A stretch of 61,290 nt of DNA from an uncultured Eubacteriales bacterium (GCA_949288185.1 CASEIZ010000049.1:1-61290), one strand, 5' to 3'; shown: positions 9,322 to 19,117, numbered from the stretch's first letter. Notes: generated by a model from the sequence alone, not told the origin. Program-made: numbers and translations.

Positions 9322-10440
9322 ATGGAAAAATCAAAAGTATATTTTACAGATTTTAGAGCAAGACCAGGGTATAACTTGTTACAAAAATTAGAAAAATTAA
9401 TGAAAAAAGCAGGAATAGAAAACATTGACTTTAAAAATAAATATGTGGCTATTAAAATTCATTTTGGAGAACCAGGAAACTTAGCATATTTAAGACCAAA
9501 TTATGCAAAAGTAGTGGCAGATGTTGTAAAAGAATTGGGGGGAAAACCATTTTTAACAGATTGTAATACTTTATATGTTGGTGGAAGAAAAAATGCTATT
9601 GACCATTTAGATGCAGCATATGTGAATGGATTTAGTCCATTTTCAACAGGTTGCCATGTGATTATTGCAGATGGACTAAAAGGAACAGATGAATCCTATG
9701 TAGATATTGATGGTGAATATGTAAAAACAGCAAAAATAGGAAGAGCGATTATGGATGCAGACATTGTGATATCTTTAAATCATTTCAAAGGACATGAAGG
9801 AACAGGCTTTGGTGGAGCCATCAAGAATATTGGAATGGGTTGTGGTTCAAGAGCTGGAAAAATGGAAATGCATAGTAGTGGAAAGCCAAATGTTATTTTA
9901 GAAAAATGTAAAAAGTGTAAACAATGCATCAAAATCTGTGCACATGGGGCGATTTCATATGATGAGGAAGGAAAAGCTGTGATAGACCATAATAAATGTG
10001 TTGGTTGTGGTAGATGTATTGGAATTTGTAATTTTGATGCTATTAAATCACCAAATGATGAATCAGCAGATATTTTAAATAAAAAGATGGCAGAATATGC
10101 ATTAGCTGTTGTAAAAGATAGACCACAATTTCATATTAGTTTGATTTGTGATGTTTCGCCAAACTGTGATTGTCATGCAGAAAATGATGCACCAATTGTT
10201 CCAAACATTGGAATGTTAGCTTCATTTGACATGATAGCACTAGATAAAGCTTGTGCAGATTTAGTGAACAAACAGGAAGTATTCCCAAATAGTGCATTAG
10301 GTGAAAATATTGAGAAAAAAGTAGAAGGACATGATCATTTCCATATCAATCATCCAGATACGAATTGGGAAAGTCAAATTGAACATGGAGAAAAAATTGG
10401 ATTAGGTACGTCTGAATATGAACTAATAGAAATGAAATAG
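9322..10440 (+). CDS. DUF362 protein with two 4Fe-4S clusters
   Basis: 372 residues. The N-terminal ~190 residues match the DUF362 pattern (KIHFGEPGN, FLTDCNTLY, NHFKGHEGTGFGGAIKNIGMGC). A bacterial ferredoxin module follows, with Cys at 196/199/202/206 and 226/229/232/236. Two 4Fe-4S clusters are therefore expected, and a cytoplasmic electron-transfer role is likely. The substrate is unknown; annotation pipelines usually call such proteins '4Fe-4S binding protein'. AAGAGGG precedes the ATG at good spacing. Confidence 0.9.
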   Translation: MEKSKVYFTDFRARPGYNLLQKLEKLMKKAGIENIDFKNKYVAIKIHFGEPGNLAYLRPNYAKVVADVVKELGGKPFLTDCNTLYVGGRKNAIDHLDAAYVNGFSPFSTGCHVIIADGLKGTDESYVDIDGEYVKTAKIGRAIMDADIVISLNHFKGHEGTGFGGAIKNIGMGCGSRAGKMEMHSSGKPNVILEKCKKCKQCIKICAHGAISYDEEGKAVIDHNKCVGCGRCIGICNFDAIKSPNDESADILNKKMAEYALAVVKDRPQFHISLICDVSPNCDCHAENDAPIVPNIGMLASFDMIALDKACADLVNKQEVFPNSALGENIEKKVEGHDHFHINHPDTNWESQIEHGEKIGLGTSEYELIEMK

Positions 10441-10527
10441 AAATATAATAAAACTTATAAAAATGGAAATTATATATAGAGAGTTTGTTTCATAAGAGTA
10501 ATTATATAGATAAAATCGGAGGCATTT

Positions 10528-11337
10528 ATGCAAGTAATATCAAGTAAAGATAATGAATTTATCAAGCACATCAAAAAATTAAAAGATAAAAAATATAGAG
10601 ACTTGAACAATGAATATATCATTGAAGGTATCAAAATTATAGAAGAAGCTATCAATGAAAAAGCAAATATCAAACAAGTCGTTATTTGTGATGATTGTGA
10701 AAAAACATCAAACATTCCAAAAGACCTTATGTATGAAATTGCTAAACAAGAATGTGTCTATGTTACAAGTAAGTTATTTGAAAGTTTAACAGATGTTACA
10801 AACCCGCAAGGCATATTAGCGATTGTAGAAAAAAATGCAATGAAGTCAACAATTGCAGGTAGTGAAGAAATTGATTATAATCAAGACATTATTATAGCTT
10901 TAGATGATATACAAGACCCAGGAAATTTAGGAACGATTTTAAGAACAGTAGATAGTATAGGAATCAATCAAATTTTAGTATCAAAAGGAACAGCAGATAG
11001 CTATAATCCTAAAGTTGTACGTTCAACAATGGGAGCTATATTTAGAGTCAAAATCATAGAATGTGAAGATTTAGAAAAGACACTTAAAGAAATTAAAAAA
11101 CACAAATTTGAAATTGTTGTCACATCGTTACAAACAAAAAATAGTATTTATGATATTGATTACAAGAAAAAAGTCATTGTTATTGGAAATGAAGCAAATG
11201 GGGTAGAAGAAAACATACAAAAGCTAGCAGATAAAAAAGTAAAAATACCAATGCTTGGGAAAACAGAAAGTTTAAATGCTTCTGTTGCAACAGGTATCAT
11301 ATTATATGAATATGTAAGACAAAAAATTGAACGATAA
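10528..11337 (+). CDS. TrmH/SpoU-family RNA 2'-O-methyltransferase
   Basis: A SPOUT (knotted) S-adenosylmethionine-dependent methyltransferase of 269 residues. It has an N-terminal substrate-binding module (KLKDKKYRDLNNEYIIEGIKIIEEA) and the catalytic core: DDIQDPGNLGTILRTVDS (motif 1), VIGNEANGV (motif 2) and IPMLGKTESLNASVATGI (motif 3). Members modify ribose in 23S rRNA or tRNA. The exact target cannot be assigned, although length and layout fit RlmB-like enzymes. CGGAGG lies upstream of the ATG. The next gene, trmL, is another SPOUT enzyme. Confidence 0.9.
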   Translation: MQVISSKDNEFIKHIKKLKDKKYRDLNNEYIIEGIKIIEEAINEKANIKQVVICDDCEKTSNIPKDLMYEIAKQECVYVTSKLFESLTDVTNPQGILAIVEKNAMKSTIAGSEEIDYNQDIIIALDDIQDPGNLGTILRTVDSIGINQILVSKGTADSYNPKVVRSTMGAIFRVKIIECEDLEKTLKEIKKHKFEIVVTSLQTKNSIYDIDYKKKVIVIGNEANGVEENIQKLADKKVKIPMLGKTESLNASVATGIILYEYVRQKIER

Positions 11338-11349
11338 GAAGATGCCAGA

Positions 11350-11459
11350 ATGTTGCCAAAGGGGACGTGTTAAAATGGCAACATTTTCTTTCACTAAAAT
11401 AAATCCTTATTACATTAAAAATTAATGTTGCCATTTTAACACGTCCCCTTTGGCAACAT
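11350..11459. repeat. 36-bp perfect inverted repeat with GGGGACG hairpins
   Basis: The left arm (11350-11385) and right arm (11424-11459) are exact reverse complements separated by 38 bp. Each arm is itself a hairpin: TGTTGCCA pairs with TGGCAACA around a loop containing GGGGACG. The element fills the gap between two methyltransferase genes and ends just before the trmL ribosome binding site. It looks like a non-autonomous REP/MITE-type element. It can also fold in RNA and may act as an attenuator. Confidence 0.9.
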
Positions 11460-11475
11460 AAAAGGAGAAATAAAA

Positions 11476-11973
11476 ATGAAATTACATGTTGTATTAGTTG
11501 AACCAGAAATACCTCAAAATACAGGAAATATTGCAAGAACTTGTGCGGCAATTGGTGCTAAATTACATTTGGTACATCCTTTGGGATTTAGCATTACAGA
11601 AAAAGCTGTCAAAAGAGCAGGACTAGATTATTGGGATAAATTAGAGATAGAGGAACATAAATCTTTTAAAGAATTTTTAAATACATATAAACCAGAAGAG
11701 CATAACATGTTTTTTGTAACAACAAAAGGAAAACACGTGTATTCTGAACCAGATTTTAAAAATATGGAGGAAATTTTTGTGCTATTCGGAAAAGAGACCA
11801 AAGGATTGCCGGAAGATATTTTACAAAAATATATAGATAAAACAATTCGAATTCCTATGAGACCAACTTTAAGATCTTTGAATTTGTCAAATTCTGTTGC
11901 GATTGTGGCATATGATATTTGTAGGCAAAAAGATTTTGAAGGATTGGAAGAAATTAGTAGTTATTTTGATTAA
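11476..11973 (+). CDS. trmL: tRNA (cytidine/uridine-34 2'-O) methyltransferase
   Basis: 165 residues, the typical length of minimal SPOUT enzymes of the TrmL/CspR group, which methylate ribose of wobble base 34 in certain leucine tRNAs. Motifs: EPEIPQNTGNIARTCAA at the N-terminus, HLVHPLGF, then FGKETKGLPEDI and IPMRPTLRSLNLSNSVAIV, which build the knotted SAM site. AAAGGAG precedes the ATG. The 36-bp inverted repeat lies immediately upstream. Confidence 0.93.
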   Translation: MKLHVVLVEPEIPQNTGNIARTCAAIGAKLHLVHPLGFSITEKAVKRAGLDYWDKLEIEEHKSFKEFLNTYKPEEHNMFFVTTKGKHVYSEPDFKNMEEIFVLFGKETKGLPEDILQKYIDKTIRIPMRPTLRSLNLSNSVAIVAYDICRQKDFEGLEEISSYFD

Positions 11974-12050
11974 AAACATAAAAAGGGATTGAAAAAATTT
12001 TTAATACACTATATAATAAGCTAAAACACATAAGATGAAGGAGAAAACAA

Positions 12051-12848
12051 ATGAATACATTTCGATTTGTACCAGAAGGTTGGAATGAAGAGATAGAAAA
12101 ATTAAATTTACAAAAGATACGAGAATATAAAGAAGAAAATAGGATTGTACAAGGAATTGTAGAAAGTTGTGATGAACAATATAATTTACATATCCAATTA
12201 GGAAATGAAATAGAAGGAATTATACCAAGAAGTGAAGTAGAAGACATGCAAGAAGGTTTACCAGATGAAAGATTATGTACTGGAAAAGTGCATAAATACG
12301 TACAATTTAAAATAGAAAACATTGAGAATGATAATACAGTCGTATTATCTAGAAAAAGTGTTCAACAGGAAGCTTCACAATATATAAAAAATATAATGCA
12401 GGTTGGAGAACAGGTCACAGGAATCGTAAAAAACATTAGACCTTATGGAGCATTTATAGAAATTGGTGGAGGTGTTGTTGGACTAGCACATATAGAAGAT
12501 TTGTCTGTCGCAAGAATAAAAACACCATATGAAAGGCTAAAAATTGGACAAAAAGTAAAAGTTGTGGTAAAATCTATAGATAGGTATACAGGAAAAGTAA
12601 ATTTGTCATACAAAGAAACCCTAGGAACTTGGGAAGAAAATGCTGAAAAATTTTCTACAGGAATGAAGGTAGAGGGGATTATTAGAGAAACAGAGAAAAA
12701 TAAAAATGGCATTTTTATAGAATTAACACCAAATTTAGTAGGAATGGCAGAATATAGTGAAGGATATGAATATGGACAAAAAGTAAATGTGTATATCAAA
12801 AAAATAGATAAACAGAAGAGAAAAGTCAAATTGTTGATTGAACAATAA
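12051..12848 (+). CDS. S1-domain RNA-binding protein
   Basis: 265 residues with S1 (OB-fold) modules. A degenerate one is at about residues 35-105 (VQGIVESCDEQYNLHIQLGNEIEGIIPRSE), and a well-conserved one at about 122-195 (GEQVTGIVKNIRPYGAFIEIGGGVVGLAHIEDLS...KVVVKSIDRYTGKVNLSYK). A third, divergent module is at the C-terminus. It resembles short S1-like proteins of Clostridia rather than full ribosomal protein S1. It probably binds RNA and may influence translation or RNA decay; the target is unknown. AAGGAG precedes the ATG. Confidence 0.8.
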   Translation: MNTFRFVPEGWNEEIEKLNLQKIREYKEENRIVQGIVESCDEQYNLHIQLGNEIEGIIPRSEVEDMQEGLPDERLCTGKVHKYVQFKIENIENDNTVVLSRKSVQQEASQYIKNIMQVGEQVTGIVKNIRPYGAFIEIGGGVVGLAHIEDLSVARIKTPYERLKIGQKVKVVVKSIDRYTGKVNLSYKETLGTWEENAEKFSTGMKVEGIIRETEKNKNGIFIELTPNLVGMAEYSEGYEYGQKVNVYIKKIDKQKRKVKLLIEQ

Positions 12849-12904
12849 TGTAGTTTATTATTAAAAAATATAGATAATTCTAAATTTATAAGGGGGAAAC
12901 AAAA

Positions 12905-13840
12905 ATGGTAGAAGATAATGAAATCAAGGCACAAGTATCTCCATTTGCTATCAGAGAAGGTGAAATTAAAACTTTCGATGGAAAAGATGGGTATGTGTCA
13001 ATGAATCAAATCGTACATAAGATTAATATTGGACATATTAATGAAATCCATTTTGCAATTTTAGACCTAGTCAATGAATTTGAATTTATTACATCAAGAC
13101 AGTTATATCAAATGTTAGAAATCAAAGGAATTGACCCTAAGTCGCAAGACAAATTAAATAACAAGTTAGATCAATTAGTCAAATCTAAAATTTTAACAAG
13201 ATATTACTTTACTTCTGATGAGGGTAAAGGAATTTATAGAATTTACTGTTTAGAAAAGATGGGAAAATATTTATTAAATTCTAAAGAAATTGATTGTAAA
13301 TGGCAACCATCTGACAATACAAAACCAGTACCAATGATTAAAAAGAGATTGGCTGGAAATCAAACTTTAATTGCTTATTTAAGAAAAGTAAAAGCATTTG
13401 ATAGTTATATTGTAAAACCAGCTATTACTGCCAAAATATCAGGAAAGCTATTTAAAGCAAGTGGGGGAGCAGTTAAACTTACAAAAAATAAAAAATCAAT
13501 TCAATTTGTTTTTGAAGTAATTAGAAGAGAACCTGATTGGGAGAAAAAATTAGTAGAAAGAATGAGACTATATAAAGAATTCTATGAAAACTATCTTCCA
13601 GGTGATTCAGGATTTGCAACTATGCCACAATTAATATTAATTTGCGAAGATGAAAAACATATGGCAGAAACCTTTAAAGAAATTGTGAAAAATAAATTAG
13701 AAATTCCACAAATCAAATTATATTTTACAACTGATTTAAGACAAAATAAGGAAACATTAGAAGATACATTAGTAGATTTTAAATTAGTAGATGGCAAATA
13801 TAAGATGGAAAATGTAGAATTAAAATTATTAGGAATGTAA
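12905..13840 (+). CDS. winged-helix protein of unknown function
   Basis: 311 residues. Residues 40-125 look like a winged-helix DNA-binding domain (EFITSRQLYQMLEIKG...DQLVKSKILTRYYF...IYRIYCLEKMGKYLL). The second half has alternating beta and alpha segments with conserved-looking patches (VFEVIRREPDWEKKLVERMRLYKEFY and PQLILICEDEKHMAETFKEI). That layout resembles replication-relaxation-type proteins, which couple a winged helix to a nuclease-like fold, but I cannot confirm catalytic residues. GGGGG lies just upstream of the ATG. Convergent to pflA, with a shared hairpin between them. Confidence 0.7.
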   Translation: MVEDNEIKAQVSPFAIREGEIKTFDGKDGYVSMNQIVHKINIGHINEIHFAILDLVNEFEFITSRQLYQMLEIKGIDPKSQDKLNNKLDQLVKSKILTRYYFTSDEGKGIYRIYCLEKMGKYLLNSKEIDCKWQPSDNTKPVPMIKKRLAGNQTLIAYLRKVKAFDSYIVKPAITAKISGKLFKASGGAVKLTKNKKSIQFVFEVIRREPDWEKKLVERMRLYKEFYENYLPGDSGFATMPQLILICEDEKHMAETFKEIVKNKLEIPQIKLYFTTDLRQNKETLEDTLVDFKLVDGKYKMENVELKLLGM

Positions 13841-13842
13841 GA

Positions 13843-13881
13843 AAAAAGGGAAATTGGGGACGGACTCATTTTTCCCTTTTT
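13843..13881. terminator. bidirectional terminator made from a GGGGACG hairpin
   Basis: AAAAAGGGAAA (13843-13853) pairs with TTTCCCTTTTT (13871-13881) around a loop with GGGGACGGACTC. The T-run on each strand would end both converging transcripts. The loop is shared with the repeats at 25007-25413 and 32031-32343. The right arm overlaps the pflA stop codon. Confidence 0.75.
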
Positions 13882-14635
13882 AGCTGATTCCTAAGATTGC
13901 TTTTGCACGTTTGACATCATCACTAGTAGCATCTCTAATATCTTCTAAATCATATTTTAATCCTAGTTTTGTCCATTTATATTTACCAATACTGTGATAT
14001 GGTAAAATTTCTACTTTTTCAACTGTATTTAGAGTAGAAATAAATTCCTTCAGTCTTTGTAAATCTTTTTCATCATCTGTATACCCAGGAACCAATACTT
14101 GTCTAATCCAAATAGGGATATTATTTTCATTTAAATATTTAGCAAATGCTAATTCTAGTTTATTATCAAAACCAACTAATTCTTTGCATTTTTCGCTATC
14201 AATATGTTTAATATCTAGTAGAACTAAATCTGTTAAAGTTAATAATTGTTTAATGTCATCTGTTAAGGCTACCATTCCAGAGGTATCAATACAAGTATGA
14301 ATTTTTTTCTTTTTTAATTTTGTAAATAATTCAATTAAAAACTTTACTTGTAATAAAGGTTCTCCACCTGAGATAGTAACACCACCATTTGGAGTAATAT
14401 AATTTTTATATTTTAAAATCATTTTGTAGATATCATCAACAGATTGATATTTTCCTTCTTTCATATCCCAAGTATCACGATTGTGACAATATTTACATTG
14501 TAAATGACAACCTTGAAGAAATAAAACAAAACGAATTCCTGGTCCATCAACAGCACCAAAGGTTTCTATTGAATGTACTTTTGCATAATATCTTAAATCT
14601 TTTTCGTTATTTTGTATATTTTTATTGTTTTCCAT
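13880..14635 (-). CDS. pflA: pyruvate formate-lyase activating enzyme
   Basis: A radical SAM enzyme that installs the glycyl radical on PflB. 251 residues, normal length. The radical SAM cluster motif is Cys43-x3-Cys47-x2-Cys50 (GCHLQCKYCHN), followed by GGVTISGGEPLLQ for SAM binding. AAAGGAG precedes the ATG. It lies about 120 bp downstream of pflB on the same strand; a partial terminator in between may set the PflB:PflA ratio. Confidence 0.97.
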   Translation of the reverse strand: MENNKNIQNNEKDLRYYAKVHSIETFGAVDGPGIRFVLFLQGCHLQCKYCHNRDTWDMKEGKYQSVDDIYKMILKYKNYITPNGGVTISGGEPLLQVKFLIELFTKLKKKKIHTCIDTSGMVALTDDIKQLLTLTDLVLLDIKHIDSEKCKELVGFDNKLELAFAKYLNENNIPIWIRQVLVPGYTDDEKDLQRLKEFISTLNTVEKVEILPYHSIGKYKWTKLGLKYDLEDIRDATSDDVKRAKAILGIS

Positions 14636-14718
14636 AATGGCTCCTTTATTTAATCTATATTAGTAATCATATAAAATTTTTCAATATATTAAAAATGTAA
14701 ATGGATTAAAAGAGAATA

Positions 14719-14745
14719 GGGATTAAAGGAGTGTCCTTCAATCCC
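14719..14745 (-). terminator. hairpin between pflB and pflA
   Basis: GGGATTAAAGGA (14719-14730) pairs with TCCTTCAATCCC (14734-14745), with one G-U pair. On the minus strand it is followed by TATTCTCTTTT rather than an unbroken T-run, so partial readthrough into pflA is likely. Confidence 0.55.
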
Positions 14746-14753
14746 TTATATGG

Positions 14754-16991
14754 TTAAATTTTTTCATGGATTGTTCTATTAATAACATCTAATTGTTGTT
14801 CTCTTGTTAATTTTGTGAAGTTTACAGCATATCCAGATACTCTAATGGTTAATTGAGGATAATTTTCTGGATGTTCCATAGCATCAATTAATAAGCTTCT
14901 ATCAAAGACATTAACATTGATATGATGACCTGTTTGTTTGAAATATCCATCTAACATATTAACTAAGTTTGTTACTCTTGTATCTTCATCTTTTCCTAAT
15001 GTTTTTGGTGTGATTGAGAATGTATATGAAATTCCATCCTCTGCAAAATCAAATGGTAATTTCGCAATAGAATTCATAACTGCCAAAGCTCCGTTAGTAT
15101 CTCTTCCATGTAATGGATTTGCACCAGGCCCAAATGGAGCGCCCATTCTTCTTCCATCAGGAGTATTTCCTGTAGCTTTTCCATAAACGACATTTGATGT
15201 GATAGTAAGAATAGATAGAGTATGTTTAGAATTTCTATAAGTTGGATATCTTTTTAATTTATTCATAAATGTTTTTACGATGTCAACAGCAATACTGTCT
15301 ACTCTTTCATCATCATTACCGAATTTAGGATAATCTCCTTCGATTTCATAATCAACAGCTAGTCCAGTTTCATCTCTGATAACTTTTACTTTTGCATATT
15401 TAATGGCAGAAAGTGAATCAGCAACAACAGATAAACCAGCAATACCACAAGCCATTGTTCTGATGATATCTTTATCATGAAGAGCCATTTCAATTGCTTC
15501 ATAACAATATTTATCATGCATATAATGGATAGCATTTAATGCTTTAATATAGATCTTTGCTACATAATCCATCATTTGATTGAATTTTTCCATAACTTCA
15601 TCATAATCTAAATATTCAGAAGTAATTGGAGCAAATTTTGGTGTAACTTGTTTTCCAGAGATTTCATCTCTACCACCATTGATAGCATATAATAAAGTTT
15701 TTGCTAAGTTTGCTCTTGCTCCAAAGAATTGCATTTGTTTACCAATTTTCATTGGAGAAACACAACAAGCAATTCCATAGTCATCTCCTAATGTGATTCT
15801 CATTAAATCATCACTTTCATATTGGATAGAAGATGTTTTAATAGATAAATCTGTTGTATATCTTTTAAATCCATCTGGTAAGTTTACAGACCATAAAACT
15901 GTTAAGTTTGGTTCTGGAGCTGGTCCTAAGTTTTCTAGTGTATGAAGAATTCTAAAAGAGTTTTTGGTAACTAATGTTCTTCCATCAATTCCCATACCAC
16001 CAATACTTTCTGTTACCCATACAGGGTCTCCACTAAATAATTCGTTGTATTCTGGTGTTCTTAAGAAACGAACCAATCTTAATTTCATAACAAAATGGTC
16101 CATAATTTCTTGAACTTCTTCTTCTGTGATTGTTCCATTTTCTAAATCTCTTTCAAAATAGATATCTAAGAAAGTAGAAGTTCTACCAAGACTCATAGCG
16201 GCACCATCTTGAGATTTTACAGCACCTAAATATCCAAAGTATAACCATTGAACAGCTTCCTTACTGTTGTTTGCTGGTTTAGAAATATCAAAACCATATT
16301 TTGCAGCCATAGCTTTCAATTCATTTAAAGCCATAACTTGATCACTAATTTCTTCTCTTTCACGAATGATTTCTTCTGTCATACAGTCATCATCTAATAT
16401 TTCTAAGTTTTTCTTTTTCTCTTCAATTAACATATCCACACCATATAAAGCAACTCTTCTGTAATCACCAATAATTCTTCCTCTACCATATCCATCTGGT
16501 AATCCAGTAAGTAGGTGAGCACTTCTAGCAGCTCTAATATCTGGAGTATATACACTAAATACACCATCATTATGTGTTTTTCTATATTTATGGAAAATTT
16601 CTTCGACTTCATCATCTACTTTTCTATCATAAGCTGCACAAGCTTTTTCAACGATACGAATTCCTCCATAAGGCATAATGGCTCTTTTTAATGGAGCATC
16701 TGTTTGAAGTCCTACGATTTCTTCTAAATCTTTATCAATATATCCAGGTTCATAGGCATTAACACTAGAAATTGTTTTTGTGTCTATATCTAGTACACCA
16801 CCTTTAGAAGCTTTTTCTTTTTTATAAAGTTCTAATACTTCGTCCCACAATTTCTTTGTTTTTTCTGTAGGCCCAGCCAAAAATGTTGCATCTCCTTCAT
16901 AAGGTGTATAGTTTCTTTGAATGAAATCTCTTACATTAATTTCATTTTGCCAATCACCTTTTTCAAATCCTTCCCATTGTTCAAATTTCAT
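14754..16991 (-). CDS. pflB: pyruvate formate-lyase (formate C-acetyltransferase)
   Basis: A glycyl-radical enzyme that converts pyruvate and CoA to acetyl-CoA and formate in anaerobic fermentation. 745 residues, typical for the family. The adjacent catalytic cysteines are Cys409-Cys410 (GIACCVSPM). The radical glycine is Gly720 in RVSGYAV near the C-terminus. AAGGAGGG lies upstream of the ATG. Together with pflA and the bifunctional AdhE encoded at 20174, it supports a formate/ethanol mixed-acid fermentation. Confidence 0.98.
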   Translation of the reverse strand: MKFEQWEGFEKGDWQNEINVRDFIQRNYTPYEGDATFLAGPTEKTKKLWDEVLELYKKEKASKGGVLDIDTKTISSVNAYEPGYIDKDLEEIVGLQTDAPLKRAIMPYGGIRIVEKACAAYDRKVDDEVEEIFHKYRKTHNDGVFSVYTPDIRAARSAHLLTGLPDGYGRGRIIGDYRRVALYGVDMLIEEKKKNLEILDDDCMTEEIIREREEISDQVMALNELKAMAAKYGFDISKPANNSKEAVQWLYFGYLGAVKSQDGAAMSLGRTSTFLDIYFERDLENGTITEEEVQEIMDHFVMKLRLVRFLRTPEYNELFSGDPVWVTESIGGMGIDGRTLVTKNSFRILHTLENLGPAPEPNLTVLWSVNLPDGFKRYTTDLSIKTSSIQYESDDLMRITLGDDYGIACCVSPMKIGKQMQFFGARANLAKTLLYAINGGRDEISGKQVTPKFAPITSEYLDYDEVMEKFNQMMDYVAKIYIKALNAIHYMHDKYCYEAIEMALHDKDIIRTMACGIAGLSVVADSLSAIKYAKVKVIRDETGLAVDYEIEGDYPKFGNDDERVDSIAVDIVKTFMNKLKRYPTYRNSKHTLSILTITSNVVYGKATGNTPDGRRMGAPFGPGANPLHGRDTNGALAVMNSIAKLPFDFAEDGISYTFSITPKTLGKDEDTRVTNLVNMLDGYFKQTGHHINVNVFDRSLLIDAMEHPENYPQLTIRVSGYAVNFTKLTREQQLDVINRTIHEKI

Positions 16992-17113
16992 AATATTAAA
17001 AACCCTCCTTAATTAAGAATAAAATGAAATATAATTAATAATCATTATCAATACATTCATTTCATTTTCCTTATTTCTTACTTTTTTTATTATTATCATT
17101 TTGACCAGATAAT

Positions 17114-17142
17114 ATGATAACATATCTACAAAATATAATCAA
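17114..17142 (-). promoter_or_regulatory. candidate pflB promoter
   Basis: Reading the minus strand, TTGATT (17142-17137), a 17-bp spacer and TATCAT (17119-17114) precede pflB. The 16992-17371 gap also holds the terminator of the XRE gene. I saw no clear FNR or Rex operator. Confidence 0.45.
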
Positions 17143-17332
17143 TTGAAAATGAAAATAATTTGATAAAGTTGTAAAATCGTGTCGAAATATGGAAAATACT
17201 ATGGCATCATTTGCATCAAATTTAAACAGTATATCTTTTGTATGAAAGATAATAGATATATTCTATTATTAATTACATTTGCAAACTAATCATATGAATA
17301 AAAATTAAAAAAATCTGTTGCAAAAGCAACAA

Positions 17333-17361
17333 AAAACCAATATTTTTTAAATATTGGTTTT
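17333..17361 (-). terminator. terminator of the XRE regulator
   Basis: AAAACCAATATTT (17333-17345) pairs with AAATATTGGTTTT (17349-17361). The minus-strand product continues TTTTTTG. A second small hairpin (GTTGC-AAAA-GCAAC) follows directly at about 17317-17330. Confidence 0.85.
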
Positions 17362-17371
17362 CCATTCAAAT

Positions 17372-17698
17372 TTATTCAGATTCTGCAATGATTTTAGCGA
17401 TTTTATAAATTAATCTTTGCTTATGTGCAGGGCAACTTTTTAATAAGTCAGAGAATTCCTTAGATAAGTAGTTTTCTGAATCGCTAGAAGTACCACTTAA
17501 AATATAGCCTTCTGAAACATCTAATAAATTACAAATTTGTGTTAATCTTTTTAAATTGATATGAGAATTTCCTCTTTCAACTCTACTTAAGAATGCAACT
17601 GAAACATCTATTTTTTCAGATAGTTCTTCTTGTGTATAGTTTTTTGCAAGTCTTGCTTGTTTAATTCTTTGACCAATAATATTATAATCTAATGCCAT
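17372..17698 (-). CDS. XRE-family helix-turn-helix regulator
   Basis: 108 residues. Residues 8-62 form a Cro/C1-type helix-turn-helix (IKQARLAKNYTQEELSEKIDVSVAFLSRVERGNSHINLKRLTQICNLLDV). A short helical tail probably mediates dimerisation. The upstream GTG at 17707 overlaps AGGAAGG. The ATG at 17698 lies at proper spacing from it and is preferred. The gene stands alone, divergent from the M23 peptidase. Its target is unknown; the neighbouring pflB or its own promoter are candidates. Confidence 0.9.
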   Translation of the reverse strand: MALDYNIIGQRIKQARLAKNYTQEELSEKIDVSVAFLSRVERGNSHINLKRLTQICNLLDVSEGYILSGTSSDSENYLSKEFSDLLKSCPAHKQRLIYKIAKIIAESE

Positions 17699-17771
17699 AT
17701 ATATCACCTTCCTAATCTTTTAATTACAAAACAAATACAAAGTATATGTTTACCATATAGTCTACGAGAAT

Positions 17772-17800
17772 ACTATATAATAATAAATGGAAAAAGTCAA
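17772..17800 (-). promoter_or_regulatory. promoter of the XRE regulator
   Basis: On the minus strand, TTGACT (17800-17795), a 17-bp spacer and TATAGT (17777-17772). The divergent intergenic region 17699-18072 holds this promoter and the M23 promoter; nothing else was recognised there. Confidence 0.6.
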
Positions 17801-18010
17801 GGATTTTATAGTAAAATCTAAAAATAGAAGTTATTTATGTAACAGTTCAGAATCTATTCCTAGCTGTAACGTATTAATAAGAAGATTATGGAAAAGTAAG
17901 GAAAAATAAGAAAAAAAGAGATTTTAAGAGAAAAAATACAAATAAAGGGAAAAGAAAATTAAAAATTCTGAATAATTTTGTTTTTTTATCTAAGATTATG
18001 TATACGAAAT

Positions 18011-18039
18011 TTGAAAAAAGGCAGAATATATAGTATAAT
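18011..18039 (+). promoter_or_regulatory. promoter of the M23 peptidase
   Basis: TTGAAA (18011-18016), a 17-bp spacer and a consensus TATAAT (18034-18039). Transcription should start near 18046. Confidence 0.75.
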
Positions 18040-18072
18040 ATAATCTAGTCGCGCAAAAAAACATAAAGGAGA

Positions 18073-19077
18073 GTGGGTTTTATTTTAAAAAAGAAACTAA
18101 AATTTTACACAAAAGAGTTTCTCAAATTTTTTAACATTACAATGATAGCTTTGGGGATTATTATCGCGATTATTTTAATAAAATATAAACCAATGTATAA
18201 AGTAAGTATTTCTGGTGAAGAACTAGGATATGTGGAAAATAAGCAAGCATTAGAAGAAACAGTCAAAGCAGAAATTACAGAAAATACAGATAAGACAATT
18301 GAAGATATTAGTTTAAACAAAGAACCAGAATATGAGTTAAAATTAGTAAGTAGAACAGAAAATACAGAGGAGAAAGAGGTTGTACAAGAATTAAAAGAAG
18401 AAGCAACAGTTACTTATAAATATTATGAAATAGCAGTACAAGAAACGGTTGTTGAAAAAGTAAATACAAGTGAAGAAGCAGAAGAATTAGTCAATGAAAT
18501 AAAAGAAGAAAATGATAGTGAAGAAATTGATTTAAGTATTGTAGAAAAATATACACAAAATGAAGAAGAAGTAAATACATCAGACTTAGAGGTAGCAAAA
18601 GTAAATGTGCAAGAAACAGTACAAACTGCTATAGAGGAAATTGAACAACAAAAAGAAGAGGAAGAAAGATGGAATGCATTACCAAGTATTAATGGTATCA
18701 AATTAGCAGTAACACCAATTGAAGGAACAATTACTTCTAGATATGGAGTAAGTAGTAGAATTAGAAAATCAACACATACAGGATTAGATATTTCAGCAGT
18801 AACTGGTACAGATATAAAAGTGGTAGCAGATGGTACTGTCATTAGTGCAGGATATAATGGATCTTATGGATATCTAGTAAAAGTAGACCATGGAAATGGC
18901 GTAGAAACTTGGTATGCCCATACCAGTAAAATGTATGTGAAAAAAGGAGATACTGTAAAAGCTGGAGATGTTATAGCAGCTGTTGGTTCAACAGGAAATT
19001 CAACAGGACCACATTTACATTTAGAAATTAGAGTGAACGGCGAACATGTTGACCCACAAGATTATTTATATAAGTAA
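18073..19077 (+). CDS. M23-family (LytM-like) peptidase, membrane anchored
   Basis: Up to 334 residues. A basic N-terminus and one membrane segment (ITMIALGIIIAIILI) anchor it. A Glu-rich region (about 75-205) resembles a G5-like spacer. The C-terminal 115 residues are a LytM domain with HTGLDIS, WYAHTSKMYVKKGDTV and GPHLHLEIR, which supply the zinc ligands. Such proteins cut or bind peptidoglycan cross-bridges, here probably outside the membrane, for example in cell-wall or spore-envelope remodelling. Start is uncertain: the GTG at 18073 lies only 1 nt after AAAGGAG, whereas an ATT at 18082 has better spacing. Confidence 0.9.
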   Translation: MGFILKKKLKFYTKEFLKFFNITMIALGIIIAIILIKYKPMYKVSISGEELGYVENKQALEETVKAEITENTDKTIEDISLNKEPEYELKLVSRTENTEEKEVVQELKEEATVTYKYYEIAVQETVVEKVNTSEEAEELVNEIKEENDSEEIDLSIVEKYTQNEEEVNTSDLEVAKVNVQETVQTAIEEIEQQKEEEERWNALPSINGIKLAVTPIEGTITSRYGVSSRIRKSTHTGLDISAVTGTDIKVVADGTVISAGYNGSYGYLVKVDHGNGVETWYAHTSKMYVKKGDTVKAGDVIAAVGSTGNSTGPHLHLEIRVNGEHVDPQDYLYK

Positions 19078-19083
19078 AAGAAA

Positions 19084-19117
19084 ACATATTTAGAATTAAA
19101 AACTAAATGTGTTTTTA
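19084..19117 (+). terminator. terminator of the M23 gene
   Basis: AACATATTTAG (19084-19094) pairs with CTAAATGTGTT (19104-19114), followed by TTTT. Confidence 0.8.

Noticed and set aside
14938..15186. Open frame antisense to pflB
   Set aside because: Shadow of the conserved PflB coding sequence; no ribosome binding site or recognisable domain.
16992..17371. FNR- or Rex-type operator upstream of pflB
   Set aside because: No adequate palindrome (such as TTGTGA-N-TCACAA) was found; only promoter boxes and a terminator are supported.
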